Shown here one piece after another: positions 53,154 to 64,000 of a DNA stretch of 64,000 nt; positions within the stretch are counted from its first letter, which is position 1, and each line of letters starts with the position of its first letter. The position numbers were made by a program, and so were the translations under genes. The stretch is from Corythucha ciliata (Eukaryota > Arthropoda > Insecta > Hemiptera > Tingidae), in the NCBI GenBank assembly GCA_038030265.1, contig CM075943.1, positions 38,068,001 to 38,132,000 of the forward strand, written 5' to 3'. A model generated the notes under the pieces. That model was not told where the DNA came from. It made no database searches and saw only the letters and a program-made list of their open reading frames with translations.

Positions 53154-54825
53154 GTAAGTATCATTTCAATTAACATAAACTAATAATTGTTCAGTCGGAA
53201 ATTCAAAGTTTGGCAATTCTGAACTTCAAAACACGCGTGCACTATACCAATAAAAAGTCCTATCGTAAGTATAGAAGAACAGCCTGGACGGAATGGTTCA
53301 ACCGACTCTTGAGTCATGTACTGGAGGATATTGAGTGCACGATAGTGGAATAGAATAATGTTTTAGCGTAGATCTGATTTGGGGTTTACGCAGTAGTTTT
53401 CGTTACTAAATACGAATCAGAGGTTTCTCTCATACATATTGCTCAGGAAATTCTCCGTTTCACCAATTGTGGATTGGAAATCTGCTCTAGGGACGTAGTC
53501 ATTTGTTGTGCGCCCAAGACGTGCCTTGGGCGCAGTGGTTTCGTCTCTTCGCGCAACATTGCTCAACTGTTTTTTTTGTTTTTGTTTTGTTTTTCCTTCT
53601 CTCTTTCTATCTATTCTTCTTCTTCTTCTTCTTCTTCTTCTTTCTTTTAGCTTCGTCTTTAACAATTTAGATAGGAAGGCTGAAATTCTTACCCAAAATG
53701 TGAGACAAAAAGTAGTCGAGGAGACATCCTCATGAGGTGCCATGAGATTAGTCAAGGTTGGTAGTTTTTGCGGCAAAATAAGAATTTACGTGTTTCATCC
53801 TCGTCATCACTGTGGAGTTTTATCGTTCCAAGTAGAACGAGAATTGGATGTTTAAATCAACGAATAAAATTGAAGTCGGTACTTAACGTCCAGATTATTA
53901 TTATTATTTACGGAATTAAACAACATAAATAGTTCAGCTTAACTATAGATATGAAGTTTCCTAGACGTTCTTCTGTGGAAAAATAACAATAATAACGCCC
54001 CCGCCCACTTGTCCAACGACCAGTAGGATCAGATTGAAGTTGAGGTATCTCCTCTTTCCTTCACCTTGCGCGGCTTTTCCCTTTATATTCTGTAACTAAC
54101 GAGCTGACACCTTTCTAAAGTTCCACTTCAAGTGTTCCCCCTAGCGACCTCACTGAATCGACTTGCCACGATCTGATAATATGTCCAGGACACTATTGGC
54201 AATTAAAAGCTCTAACCGGGAAGCGGAAGTTGATCGATTGTCACTATACATTGGACGTCTGGTGATAATTCATAGTATTCGATGTTACCTATGATGGGGG
54301 GGAGGTGATTCAATAATTAGTGTGAAAAACAAACTTTACTTCCTATTGGTTCTCTCTCTCGATGATATTAATAGCTCTGCTCGTTTGTCATCCGGAGCTG
54401 CTCGGACTGCACGAGCAGTCTGAAGAGAATTCTTCAGTATATTCAATTCCTCCGTAGCTATAACTATAACGTTAAAACGATGACGAAAAGCGTTATTTTG
54501 ATTTTTGAAAATGACGTCAATCCCGGATTGCTCGGAACCATACCAGCTTGACTACTCTGAAGGACAAACAAACATACCTATTACCTATTATTAAACGTTA
54601 TTAATTTTGAATTCCCTTTGAATACCTTCATTGTTGAAGCAAATAACACTCATCATCTCCGTTTAAATAACTCAGAACTGTTTTTTAGATAGGTACTCCC
54701 TTTCATCATGTCTTGTCAGGTTTCTGTAAATAACCACAGATATCAATACGGTATTGTTTTGTCCACCTAGGTCCTAAAATCAAGTTTTATAAGGCTTTTT
54801 TTTTTTTAAATTTGTTCTTTTTCAG
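53154..54825 (+). other. Intron 3 (1.67 kb) with (TTC)n microsatellite
   Basis: GTAAGT...TTCAG. (TTC)n at about 53615-53642 makes low-complexity frames on both strands (R-rich on minus, L/F-rich on plus) that are not genes. Confidence 0.8.
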
Positions 54826-54964
54826 TCGCACCTGTGATAAAAGTGCCCAACCAATTACTGGGCGCTCCCCTCGGAACTGACGTTCAACTAAAGTGCTTCG
54901 TGGAAGCCTTCCCTAACACAATCAATTATTGGATTAAAAATGGAGGCGAAATGCTTCTTGATGG
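54826..54964 (+). CDS. Ig gene, exon for Ig3 (first half)
   Basis: Acceptor TTTTTCAG, donor GTGAGT. Reads F-APVIKVPNQLLGAPLGTDVQ then LKCFVEAFPNTINYWIKNGG and EMLLDG. Cys in LKCFVEA and the W in YWIKNG are the Ig3 core. (F/V)xP-I-x-VPNQLLGAPxGTDVxLxCxxEAxPxxIxYW is nearly the family consensus. Confidence 0.93.
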
Positions 54965-56980
54965 GTGAGTATAAACTCAATGGTATCTCTGATTTAACGG
55001 TTTATACCTTTATATACGTAATGAATTCGAGTTACGTGTTGCGGAACTGTGATTAAATTAATAACTCATCACTTTACATTTTCCTACATTCAATAGCCAT
55101 GATATAGGGCTACGGGGAACATGGGTAGGTTTTAGATGTCATTGCTTAATCACTAAGGGGAAGACGTGTGAGCTCTTGGGAAATCTTCTATATTTGTTCC
55201 GGAACTGTTTCGGAGAATCAATGGAAAGCTATCACATTCATTTAAGGTAACCTGAAGTGGAGTGGTAAAAGGAAACTGAGGCAAAAGCAGAATGGAAACC
55301 ATTTCTCGTGTTAGTCTGTTGTGCCACAAAAATTATTGCTTTTTTAGTTTAATCGCAGGTAGTTGTTCAAAAGTAGCTATGAGTATTCGTTTTGCATAAA
55401 AGGGTCGACTGTTGAGAAAACATTTCGCTCGCATTATGTGCTAGAGTGCACAGAGAAATTTGAACCCTCTTTTTCCCATCTAATTTAAATTTTTAATCCG
55501 CTTTCGTATATGTAGTATAATGTTTTAGCCCATTCCTTATTTTCACATACACGTATTAATCTCTTTGGCGTTCCACTTTTATCTTTATGTATACCACACT
55601 TAATTAATCTGAATTATTCAGCTGGTGTTATGTTTTTACAATGATGGTGAATTGAAAAAAAAAGTAACCTTTTTTTCACTCAAGTTTGAGTGAATAACTG
55701 AGTTTATGATTAAATAAATACACTTTTAGAACCTCTTTTGTCTTCTTTATAACATCGTCGTAAGCCCAGGTTCTCTATGCTTTTTTTTTTTATCTTCCTG
55801 ATGTAGACTCTGCCGCATGTAATTATTGGTTTCACTGACCCGAAAAGATCTGGACAACGGGAGATAAAAGGTCCTCGAACAAGCTGTAAGCCACAAAGAA
55901 AAGCTAAACCGGTTATAGGCTATCTACTTCTGTCATAGACAGCATACAAGGGATATTTCTCCTGTGTTTCCTATTGTCATCAGGCTGGAGCCACGAAAGA
56001 CTGTCGTAATAGCTGAGATTTTCACCATTTTTTTATTTTTTCTTTTGCTGAGTTTTCTCTTGTCTGTATTCTTACTCGCATTAAGAACGGAGAAAAAAAC
56101 TCGTCGTCCTTATCAAAAGTACGGCATTATTAATATGAGTCCGCAGAAAAGTGAAAAACACCTTCGAAGCGAATTTTGCCATCTTTTACCCCTTTCGTAA
56201 GAGTGGGGAGGGGCAAGTAGGAGGTTCAAGTAGTGTTCAAAGTAGAAAGGGAATTGGAAAAGTGCCCACTCACAAGTAATTATTGTATTTGATTACACCG
56301 ATTGTCTCCTCTGAGCAATTAACCGTAGTAATGATATATTTCATCGTTTTCGAACCCTGTGCTATTTTTCATTTCTGCCCACCCTCATCCCACCAGGAGT
56401 TTTTGTTCTCCGTCTCTTATTGGAAAGAATTCTTCACTGGAGGACGGTCCTTGTCTTCAAAAATATTTAAGGATTTCTCTTTAATTTTCCCTCGTCTCTT
56501 GCCCTGCCTACCAAAACATTAATAACAACAGACTTCAACAGTGAATTCTCGCTCCGCTACCGTTTTTAATAAAAATACATAGTGACGAAGAATCGCTTTT
56601 GCAGGCAAAAAGGGCGATTTGTATTCAATATTGTGCGATCCGTGCACTGCAAATTCCTGAATGACATTCACAAGGGCGAGTCAACCTCCTTATCACTTTT
56701 TTTTTTAAATTATAGGAGAGGATGCCCAACAGAATCCATCTCGCACCACAAAGTACCCCAGTACAATACATATATGTTTAGTCCATATAGGTCCAACATT
56801 TTTGCAAGTGCATCTACAGGGCGTAAACCAATATTATTGACGAATTTAACTAAATCTAGTTTAACAACTGAGTCAAGGCCCAAAACTTGCATAGTTTTGT
56901 CGCTGTCGATAACATAAAATTCAAACGAAAAATCACGATCGTTAAGTTTGTCTGCACATTGAATAGTAACAGTACCTTGA
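54965..56980 (+). other. Intron 4, left part
   Basis: GTGAGT start. AT-rich, T-rich tracts. The plus frame 55964-56200 contains a hydrophobic run (FTIFLFFLLLSFLLSVFLLA) that would look like a membrane segment, but it lies in T-rich sequence with no splice or start context and no homologue I know. Confidence 0.6.
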
Positions 56981-56989
56981 ACGCTGCTG

Positions 56990-57845
56990 ATCTATGAGCC
57001 ATCATAATTCTTCAGCTTCATGTTAGTGGGTTCAATTTTTGGATATGAGCCAAGCCGCTTCAAAATTGTCGTCGGTAAGGTGTTTATCTGGGCCCCAGTA
57101 TCTACTTTGAATTTGACTTTGATGCCGTTGATTTGAAGTACGCAAAACCACACTACGTAGGCTGACTCTACGCTGCAGTCCTGATGAGCAGAAAGAGCTC
57201 CCAAATAAATACTCTGGACGTCGCGGGACTCATGTTCACAAACAAAATTCTCGGCCGAACTGTCTAACGTAACCTCTTGGATAGGACGAAGGCGACAATT
57301 AACTTTATAGAGGCCGATACGACCAAATTTCAAACACGAGCTTCCTTCGCCGGGCAGTCTAAATGGGTATGCATACGCTGATCATTGCATTTCCAACATT
57401 TCGGAAGTCCAGCCAATTGAAAATTACCGGGCCAACGAGAAAACGAATTTGTATGGTCCCCGGTACGAGTGGCGATTTTCTTCATGACGCTCATCTCGTG
57501 AATAGCCGCCTTCTCCTCTTCACTAGCACGTTCGTGCAGAGTGTTCAAGTGCTGTTCAGCAAGTTTAAAAGCTGTCCTGATTTTAGAAGCACGGGGTTCG
57601 GGAATTAGGTTCTCTCAGCAACTGCACTCTGAGCTGGTCATTAATAATGCCACACACAATTCTGTCTTTGATGAGACTATCACACAAATCTCCGGAACCA
57701 CACGAACGAGGCAATTTTTTGAGAGTTGATACGTACTCATTGAAGGATTCATCTTTCTTCTGTTGTCGAGTGAAAAATTTGTGACGCTCAACGGTTACAT
57801 TCCGAGCGGACGAACAGTTCACTTTCAATAGATGATTTCCGTGGA
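56990..57845 (-). pseudogene. Ty3/gypsy Gag C-terminal and protease remnant (antisense)
   Basis: Read 3' to 5': frame 57583-57828 has RHKFFTRQQKKDESFNEYVS, IKDRIVCGIINDQLRVQLLR, typical of gypsy Gag (retrotrans_gag). Frame 57330-57548 has NTLHERASEEEKAAI and zinc-knuckle remains CWKCNDQRMHTHLDC; the second knuckle is degenerate. Frame 56992-57333 carries FKVDTGAQINTLP, the aspartic protease site (D-T-G-A). Two frame changes. No reverse transcriptase follows within the window. Antisense to the host gene. Confidence 0.82.
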
Positions 57846-58394
57846 AAAAGCGAAGGTTTAGAACTGCAGGTTATGGGTTTATTTCTAGTTGCCTATTAGT
57901 CCAGTAAAATTAGAACTAAAAATGGGGGTCAGGTTGCAATAATTAGGGTAGATGATATTTTTTTTTTGTCTGGGATGGTGCAGGTATGACGTGTTCAAAT
58001 TGTTGACCTCGAAAGACATCGGGATCATCCTGGAATTCTCGGAAAACCACAAAAATATGGGACTTTTTGGGGGTTTTGGCTCTTTCACGCTAAACTAGCA
58101 ATTTTTCGGTTGTGGCTTCGAAGTAACTTTTCAAAGTAGCGAAAATTTCTGAGAAAACCAACCTAAAGCGGGTTCTAAATGTATTATCGTTTCCAAGATA
58201 CAGCTCGTCAAATTTAGGCAAATTTGTCAACAGACCGAAATGCTGTCTATGGTTCTTCGTTTTCGTTAGCTGTGACATTGTAGAAACCTTTAATGATCAT
58301 GATAGTACTAATTATTTTGCTAGACTAGACTGAATCTTCAAAAATGAGGCCAAACGACTTGTTATACCCAATATTTTATAGTGGTTGGGTTTGA
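57846..58394. other. Intron 4 between gypsy part and hAT-like element
   Basis: No gene recognised. The minus frames 57885-58088 and 58090-58278 do not resemble Gag. TTTTATAG at 58374-58381 may relate to CTTTATAG at 59310. Confidence 0.5.
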
Positions 58395-59309
58395 TAGTGG
58401 TTCTCAACCAATGGGTGGCGGGCTTTTTCTGCGGCTGAACCTCCGTCCATTATCCTCACAGACCCATAATTTTGTCCTAATGGGCCGTGCCCTCCCCACT
58501 ATTTTATGTTTTGCTACCGTTACTTTCTTTATTCACCTTAGGCTGCATAGTTCAAGTTTATTATTTCATTCACCCATTTAAAATTTCAGAGAGAGCTGAA
58601 ACAGTGCTCTCAGGCAAAATGTCAAATCGAGACGGGAAATTCAATCCTAAAATCCCCATACATGTAATTTGGTCCGAGGGACTAATGTGTCGTATAATCG
58701 TGAGAAACATATAATCACAGAATTTGTGGCGTATATCTTAATAAAACTGCAAGGCTCGACACGACGCCTTTTGTGGAGCCTGCCACATGCTGAAAGATTT
58801 GCAGCATATTTGTATGCACTGCTCTCGATACGCCTCCGATACGGATTTTCGATCATCTGAGTGAGAGAGATCATGCTGGATCAATTACAATTATAGCGAT
58901 TTCCATTCAACACACTACCCAAGTGTAGTGCCGCGTCCTCTCCGTAAACATATGTTTCAATTCAGAGAGAACGGGTGGAAAACCTTGCACCACACTAGTG
59001 TATTGCATTGAATGGAAAACGCCATTAGTGTACACTGATTGAAAGTCCAGTAAATTCCACACAGCGTTCAAGTGTCGCCCATAAGTTGAATATCCAAATA
59101 GTGCCTGTTGATTTTCGCGTATACCCATAATATTTGTATTGATAGATGATGCAAAAATAACATCCACCAATGAAAGCCCAAATTTCCCCGGCTTTCGACA
59201 GCTATAATTTTCCCCACACCTAAATAGTATATTATGCACATGGGTCGCGAAGAAATTAATTATATCCGAATTTAGAGGGTAGTGAGCCGCAAAAGGTTGA
59301 AAACCACTG
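58395..59309. mobile_element. hAT-like element with CAGTGGTTCTCAACC-type ends
   Basis: Left TAGTGGTTCTCAACCAATGG; right on the minus strand CAGTGGTTTTCAACCTTTTG, then GCGGCTCACTA. About 915 bp. These ends match the TIR class found in many hAT elements, including the SPIN group. No transposase seen; the minus frame 58907-59239 is not recognised. The 8-bp flanks are unclear (CTTTATAG on the right; TTTTATAG 13 bp to the left of the TIR). Confidence 0.65.
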
Positions 59310-59865
59310 CTTTATAGGATGAAATACGGATAGCAAAATACTCCGTCCAAAATCTCCTTATTTTCTATACAATAATTACGAGATTTTTCATATCTCCTGT
59401 CGCCGGATCTATTTCAGGTTCAAAAATGGTTGGGAAACGAGAAGAGCCCATTGAAATTGGGATGGGTTCAATCATTTCGAAAAAAATTTCTAATGATCCT
59501 GCTCCCTCCCATTGGTGCTACAGAAATCGTCCTGGTCTAATTTTGTGAAAACGTTCATTAAACGAATCCTACTTGGTCACGAATAACGAAAACCGATAAC
59601 ATTTATTACAGCCTTCTACGAGTAATGGCCGTACCAACTAATACAATTAGGGAGTACTTAGTCTATCAACAATACATTATGTTACGGAGCTTCTTGTGCG
59701 ACAGTTATCATTCTGCCTTCTCTTTGTTGGTACGTTTAGCCTAAATCTGAATGCCGAGTACCATTTTAACCACTAAAATGAATCTACATGGTTACAGATG
59801 ATGAAGGCATGGAAACATCAACATCATTTGTCACTTTTGAAAAGTTATCCTACATTTGACGATCT
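59310..59865. other. Intron 4, right of hAT-like element
   Basis: AT-rich sequence; the Gag reading does not continue here. Nothing recognised. Confidence 0.5.
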
Positions 59866-60075
59866 CTATCTCAGATACTGTGATACCTCTGTTTTGAGTT
59901 TGTCGCGACCATCTCGCCCCAATATGTGCAAAATAATGTTTGCTTGCACGCGCTTTTTCTTTTGATCGGTTCCGGAAGCCGATAAATAAACTTTTACTTC
60001 TTCTTCCCAAAGTGAAAAATTGTACGCCACATCGCCGTCGAACGACATAGGCAGTGGCGGGGATAACTGGTCCAT
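59866..60075 (-). pseudogene. Ty3/gypsy Gag N-terminus (antisense)
   Basis: Starts MDQLSPPLPMSFDGDVAYNF, then EEEVKVYLSASGTDQKKKRV, the usual first 60 residues of this gypsy Gag class. It is the upstream part of the remnant at 56990-57845, separated from it by about 2 kb of other sequence. Confidence 0.75.
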
Positions 60076-60449
60076 GTAGTGTTAATTCAAAAACATTAAT
60101 TAACTTTTCATTTATTTAAGTCACAATAACAAGTGTTATTCACACGCTTCCGTTCCGCCAAGGAAGGTGTGGGTAAGGAAACCGAACACGTTACGATAAG
60201 GGACCCCCCCAATGACGTCATACATAACACCCCTCCTTATTTGTTCATTACTTTGCGTAGTTAAAATTTGTTGGTGTTATTTCTAATTGAATTACGTCCA
60301 GCCGGATGCATCCACATACTTTGTTAATTTAAGCTTATTATTTGATGACATATTATGTATTAATATAATATCACACAGAAGGCCACAACAAAAAGTAAAA
60401 CATTTTTGTGAAACTTATCAATTCAAACAATATTCTTATTATTTTTCAG

Positions 60450-60598
60450 GTCCAAGTATCACGTGCGAGAGTCGAGATCCAGCTATAAAGTGATCATGTG
60501 GCTTGTTATAAGAAAATTCAGTTCCAGTGACATTGGTACGTACAACTGTGTCTCAACGAATTCCCTCGGAAAAGCAGAAGGGACTCTTCGTCTTTACG
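60450..60598 (+). CDS. Ig gene, exon for Ig3 (second half)
   Basis: Acceptor TTTTTCAG, donor GTAAGC. Reads G-SKYHVRESRSSYKVIMWLVI then RKFSSSDIGTYNCVSTNSLG and KAEGTLRLY. D-x-G-x-Y-x-C gives the second Ig3 cysteine; NSLGKAEGTIRLY is the family's usual ending. The upstream partial codon gg plus g makes glycine. Confidence 0.93.
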
Positions 60599-62808
60599 GT
60601 AAGCAGCATAGTAAACAAAAATGGTTTGTTGATTGTTGGTACCAGTCGGTCAGCCAATAATTGTTCACTCCCCTAAATTGGACGATTGAAGAGGGGGGAA
60701 TGGTACATTTCATGCATCACATTTTCTATTCATTCACTCCCTATCTATTTCTTATCTGTGCTCGCTGGCTGGTTTATTTGTTAGGAAATTTGTTCCAGTC
60801 AATTTGATAGCTTTCCATTTGAATAAAATTAAGCTCTGGAGCCGAGCATTTCCACCCGTCTTCTCGAAATTACATAATTATGCTTTTTATTTTATTTTAG
60901 CGCCAGTAAATGAGCAGTCATAAATAGTAACAACAAAACAAAAAAAAAACAAAAACAAAAAAAACAATAACGAAGAGAAAACAATACAAAATCAAACAGA
61001 TAAAGAGAGTAGCCCATACAGAATCATTACTCCAGTGTAGTCTCATTCTTTTGAATGAGCCATGATCGTCCTCCTGAAGGAACTGTGCGAATCAGAGTTC
61101 AGAGTAGAAGTCGCAGAGAGGTGGAACCTAGATAAGCTATCCAGCGTGTAATGTCTCCCACGATTTGAACGTAAGGGAGTTACATGGAAGGTTTTACCTG
61201 TTGGCCTTAGATTCCGTTGCGGGACTCTGAGAGGAGCAGAAAGGAATTCAGGACAGGAGATCTGAGAACCCTCCAAAAAAATCGAAATTCGTCGTCTGTC
61301 CACTAACGACTGCAGGTCGGTCAAGCAAAGTCTGTCAATGTAAGAGAGCTCAGAGACTCCAAATTAAAAAAAAAAGGTACCGTTGCCCTCCTCTGAACCG
61401 ATTCAAGAAAGAATATGGTAACGGGTGGAAGTGCTCGGCTACAGAGCTGAATTTTATGGAAATGGAAACGCCATGAGATTCTGCCTGTCTGCCTGGTTAA
61501 GAGGGAGACCCTTTTTTTGTCTCCCTGCCTTCAGATTTTCAGGATGAAAACAAATACGAAGTTTAGTCGAGGTTTTACTCCGCGGGGAATTTTCTGGTTA
61601 GTTATACATATAATTATTAGAATGTTCCAAGATCAACCAGCCCTCGCTCTTTGATACGTTGTAGGGTTGTGCAGCCGTGAAGATCGGCAAGTGGAGCCCT
61701 CACCCCATGCATGTCTCAATAGTCTATAGCCGGATTCACCCCTCCCCCCCATCCTTTTATTTCTTATAATGCCCCTATACGATGTGCTTGTATATAACTA
61801 CGCCATCGTATTCAGGTAAAACAAAATCAATCGTCAAGTCCAATTGTTCTAAAACGAAATAGTAATTCCAATTTTTTGAACCCGTAAAAAGTTAATTAAA
61901 ATGCCTGTTGCTCACGTCGCACACAGCACGCATTAAGATGACAAGCCCATCTTCGCTTCAAAAGAAGTAATTATTCTCTTTTTTTCCACTTTTGCTTCGG
62001 AAAGCATTTAATTAGAAGAGAAATATTTTCTTGTCGCCGCAAGGAGGGATGCATGAAAAAGTATTAAAAAAAAGAGAGTATAAATAAAAAAGTGTAACAT
62101 TTTCACAGAGGTTGATGCTTTGTTTTCATTTCAAATGCAGAAAAACGGCGAAGAAGCTTACAATGAATAACCACCTTGGTAGAAGAATTATGAGAAGGTT
62201 TAGGTATCAAAGAAGAGAAACAAGGAAGGAAAAATATTAATAATTTGTTACAACTTCCATAATTCTTGGCTCGTAGAAATAATGTTTTGTGTGAATAATC
62301 CTTATCCACTCCTGCTCTTTTCTATGAAACGCGTAAGAATAATTTTGTTTAATTTCAGTCAAAGGGTAAAAGTATCATCTTGCTCAGAACTGGGATGTAT
62401 GTTTCTGCAGCGTACACAATAATTTTCTTTCGTGATGCTTTGCGACTTGTTAACTGCTTTCGAAATGACATCAGTTCATGTGTATACTAAAATAATAATA
62501 TGTTGACATTAGACTACGTGACGCACTGTACCATTAAATTGTCAGCATATTGTACCCGAATTACGCACAAACCAAATGAATTTCGGAATTTAAGTGAACT
62601 ATTTGACGTCACTTGAATACGTATTCTAATTTTCCAAGATTTCTCGATTCCCCCCGGCTACTACTACTATACGACCACCTTTTGTCTGGGGAAGATTTGT
62701 GAAAGCTTCACCGTCAGCCACATTTTTGACGATTTATCGTCTACGTAATTCAATAAAATTTTACGTATAGATACTAATTTAGGCTTTTTATTTTGTTTTA
62801 ATTTCCAG
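60599..62808 (+). other. Intron 5 (2.2 kb)
   Basis: GTAAGC start, TTTCCAG end. The stretch 60690-60770 resembles 25345-25435. An A-rich stretch with AAAACAAAAAC words lies at 60930-61000. The minus frame 61043-61324 is not recognised. Confidence 0.65.
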
Positions 62809-62945
62809 AGCTTGCCGAATCATCTCGAGGAGAAAAGTCCAGGAGTGAGTTAAAGGACAGCAGTGGAAGTGAAAAGCCTGTTTGGTCACTTGAAGCTGCT
62901 TTATACGTATTCGGTTTATCTGTCACAACGTGGTATTTATTGTAA
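62809..62945 (+). CDS. Ig gene, last coding exon with GPI-type tail
   Basis: Acceptor AATTTCCAG; ends with TAA at 62943-62945. Reads ELAESSRGEKSRSELKDSSG then SEKPVWSLEAALYVFGLSVT and TWYLL-stop. The short hydrophilic spacer, small residues (SSGS) and a final ~16-residue hydrophobic stretch without a charged cytoplasmic tail look like a GPI-anchor signal, as in several DIPs. A single-pass membrane protein is less likely. Confidence 0.85.
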
Positions 62946-63710
62946 CCTCCATGAATTTCTGTGTATAAATGTACAGTTGATAAGAGATGAAATATGTAAA
63001 TATTTACCAACGATTACGATAAAGGAGAAGCAATATGCTCCCGATCTTCCGTTTTTCTTTCGGTTTCTTCAATACTTATGAAAAACAGACAGAAAAAAAT
63101 TACTGGAAACGTTAAAATGCAGTGAATTTTCAATTTTCTGGTATAATTTTATCTTAAAAAGACAATTTATGTCAACTTCCAAGAAACATACCTAATTAAA
63201 CGATGTTTTATTAGAAAACATTCAATTTTTTAATTATACTTCCTTGCTACGTGATGCATTCATTATTTTAAGTTACCCCAAAACACCTCTCCTTCTCGAA
63301 CTTATGCTTAGTCGTTTTTTCATTTTCATCAACATGCACTTCGGGCCCTATCCGCATCCAATCATCACCATCTATCACATCTACGACTCAACAGTTGAGG
63401 TAAACAAGAGGTAAGTAGAGGAAGTAGTACCTAATCAAAAGTAAACGTTCACACCAAATTAGAAGACCCTAAGCTTACCAAGAACTGGAGATGTGGTTTA
63501 AAAGTTTTGCATTGTATGCATAACGGCATGCGCGAATTTAATTTTTTAAGAATCGTTCAAGTTCGTGTTTGTTTTCAACTCTATAGCACATGATTATCGA
63601 ACGCTATTTATTCTACGATTTAAAACTACGAGTCATAGCGAGAAAAAACCTGGCTACTAGACCTAACACTGTATACAGTGTACAGACGGATACATTTTAT
63701 AAGATTTTTG
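62946..63710 (+). other. Probable 3' UTR and downstream sequence of the Ig gene
   Basis: Follows the stop. I see no clear AATAAA here, so the transcript end cannot be placed. AT-rich with no further exon recognised. Confidence 0.5.
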
Positions 63711-63905
63711 CACAGCACAAGTTCGAAAAACATATGAACCCCATCAAAGTCACAATTTTGTGCCATGAAAAAAGCTTGAAAAATGTCTGAAGAAAGCCCT
63801 GTTCACACGAAGACATTTTGCAAGCTTTTTTCACGATACAACTTTGTAAAATATGCCTCAGAAATGTGGTTCATAATGTTTTTTCAACTTGTGCCGGCAA
63901 GAATA
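63711..63905. mobile_element. 195-bp palindromic element
   Basis: GCACAAGTTCGAAAAACAT ... AAAAAAGCTTGAAAAATGTC pairs with GACATTTTGCAAGCTTTTTT ... ATGTTTTTTCAACTTGTGC. The centre (about 63793-63810) contains CCCTGTTCACACGAAG. Confidence 0.7.
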
Positions 63906-63938
63906 TTTAAAAAATGTCTCCGCGTTACAGGTCTTTAA

Positions 63939-64000
63939 GGCCCGTTCACAAGCTCTATGTTAACGTTCTGTGGAGTATATTCAGCCAAACAAATTTATTC
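63939..64000. mobile_element. Start of a GGCCCGTTCACAAGC MITE, cut by the window edge
   Basis: AAGGCCCGTTCACAAGCTCT then ACGTTCTGTGGAGT and CCAAACAAATTTATTC match 35176-35240 closely. The right half is outside the window. Confidence 0.75.

Noticed and set aside
53417..53776. 119-codon minus frame with an R-rich centre
   Set aside because: The R run is the translation of the (TTC)n microsatellite at 53615-53642.
55964..56200. Membrane-protein exon
   Set aside because: The hydrophobic run comes from T-rich intron sequence. There are no splice sites in the right phase, and exons 54826 and 60450 join perfectly without it.
62946..63500. Polyadenylation signal of the Ig gene
   Set aside because: No convincing AATAAA or ATTAAA with a GT-rich follow-up could be placed, so no terminator is annotated.

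Overview
The window is a eukaryotic, AT-rich, intron-heavy piece of an arthropod genome, most likely an insect. It holds one host gene on the + strand. Six coding exons (9-216, 52154-52324, 53025-53153, 54826-54964, 60450-60598, 62809-62945) splice in frame into the C-terminal part of an immunoglobulin-superfamily surface protein of the DIP/lachesin type: the end of Ig1, all of Ig2 and Ig3, and a short hydrophobic tail that looks like a GPI-anchor signal. The first exons, with the signal peptide and start of Ig1, lie upstream of base 1. I cannot name the species or the exact paralogue.

Almost everything else is intron. Intron 1 is about 52 kb (217-52153) and is a graveyard of nested mobile elements. 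At 1.0-13.8 kb lie Tc1/mariner-like elements ending in CAGGGTG: two foldback elements with 0.5-0.6 kb arms (1578-2884, 4817-6770), a snap-back element that inverted its own transposase 3' end (6777-8734), and a mariner-like transposase gene with one intron, present twice because 2.6 kb was duplicated in tandem (seam near 11114). At 13.8-21 kb the intron is quieter, with a tRNA-derived SINE pair, a 157-bp tandem repeat and several small hairpin elements. At 21-25 kb and 38-40 kb lie four copies of a ~1 kb element ending in GGCCCGTA, arranged as two dimers. At 26.9-50 kb three large elements share TAGTCCAG/CTGGACTA ends (26975-29119, 31556-36855, 36871-49987); a fourth, damaged one is at 22455-23952.

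The largest of these, 36871-49987, is the centre of interest. It is flanked by TAA/TAA, has ~0.5 kb inverted ends, and carries a broken multidomain gene (zinc-finger head, RNase H-like transposase core, XPG/PIN-like nuclease, CXC cysteine-rich tail). I think it is Academ-like, but the superfamily label is an inference. A Ty1/copia retrotransposon (39981-45310, flanked by TGGGG) landed at the head of that gene, and the GGCCCGTA dimer landed beside it. The copia element in turn carries a 119-bp-period array of 15-bp monomers, most of which match the RFX X-box consensus.

After exon 2 the introns are shorter. Intron 4 holds an antisense, split Ty3/gypsy gag-protease remnant and a hAT-like element. 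The right edge has a palindrome and the start of another dispersed MITE. None of the mobile-element genes looks intact as a full autonomous unit, although the second mariner-like transposase copy (12551-13624) reads open once its 57-bp intron is removed. Every call rests on reading the sequence; no alignment or search was run.
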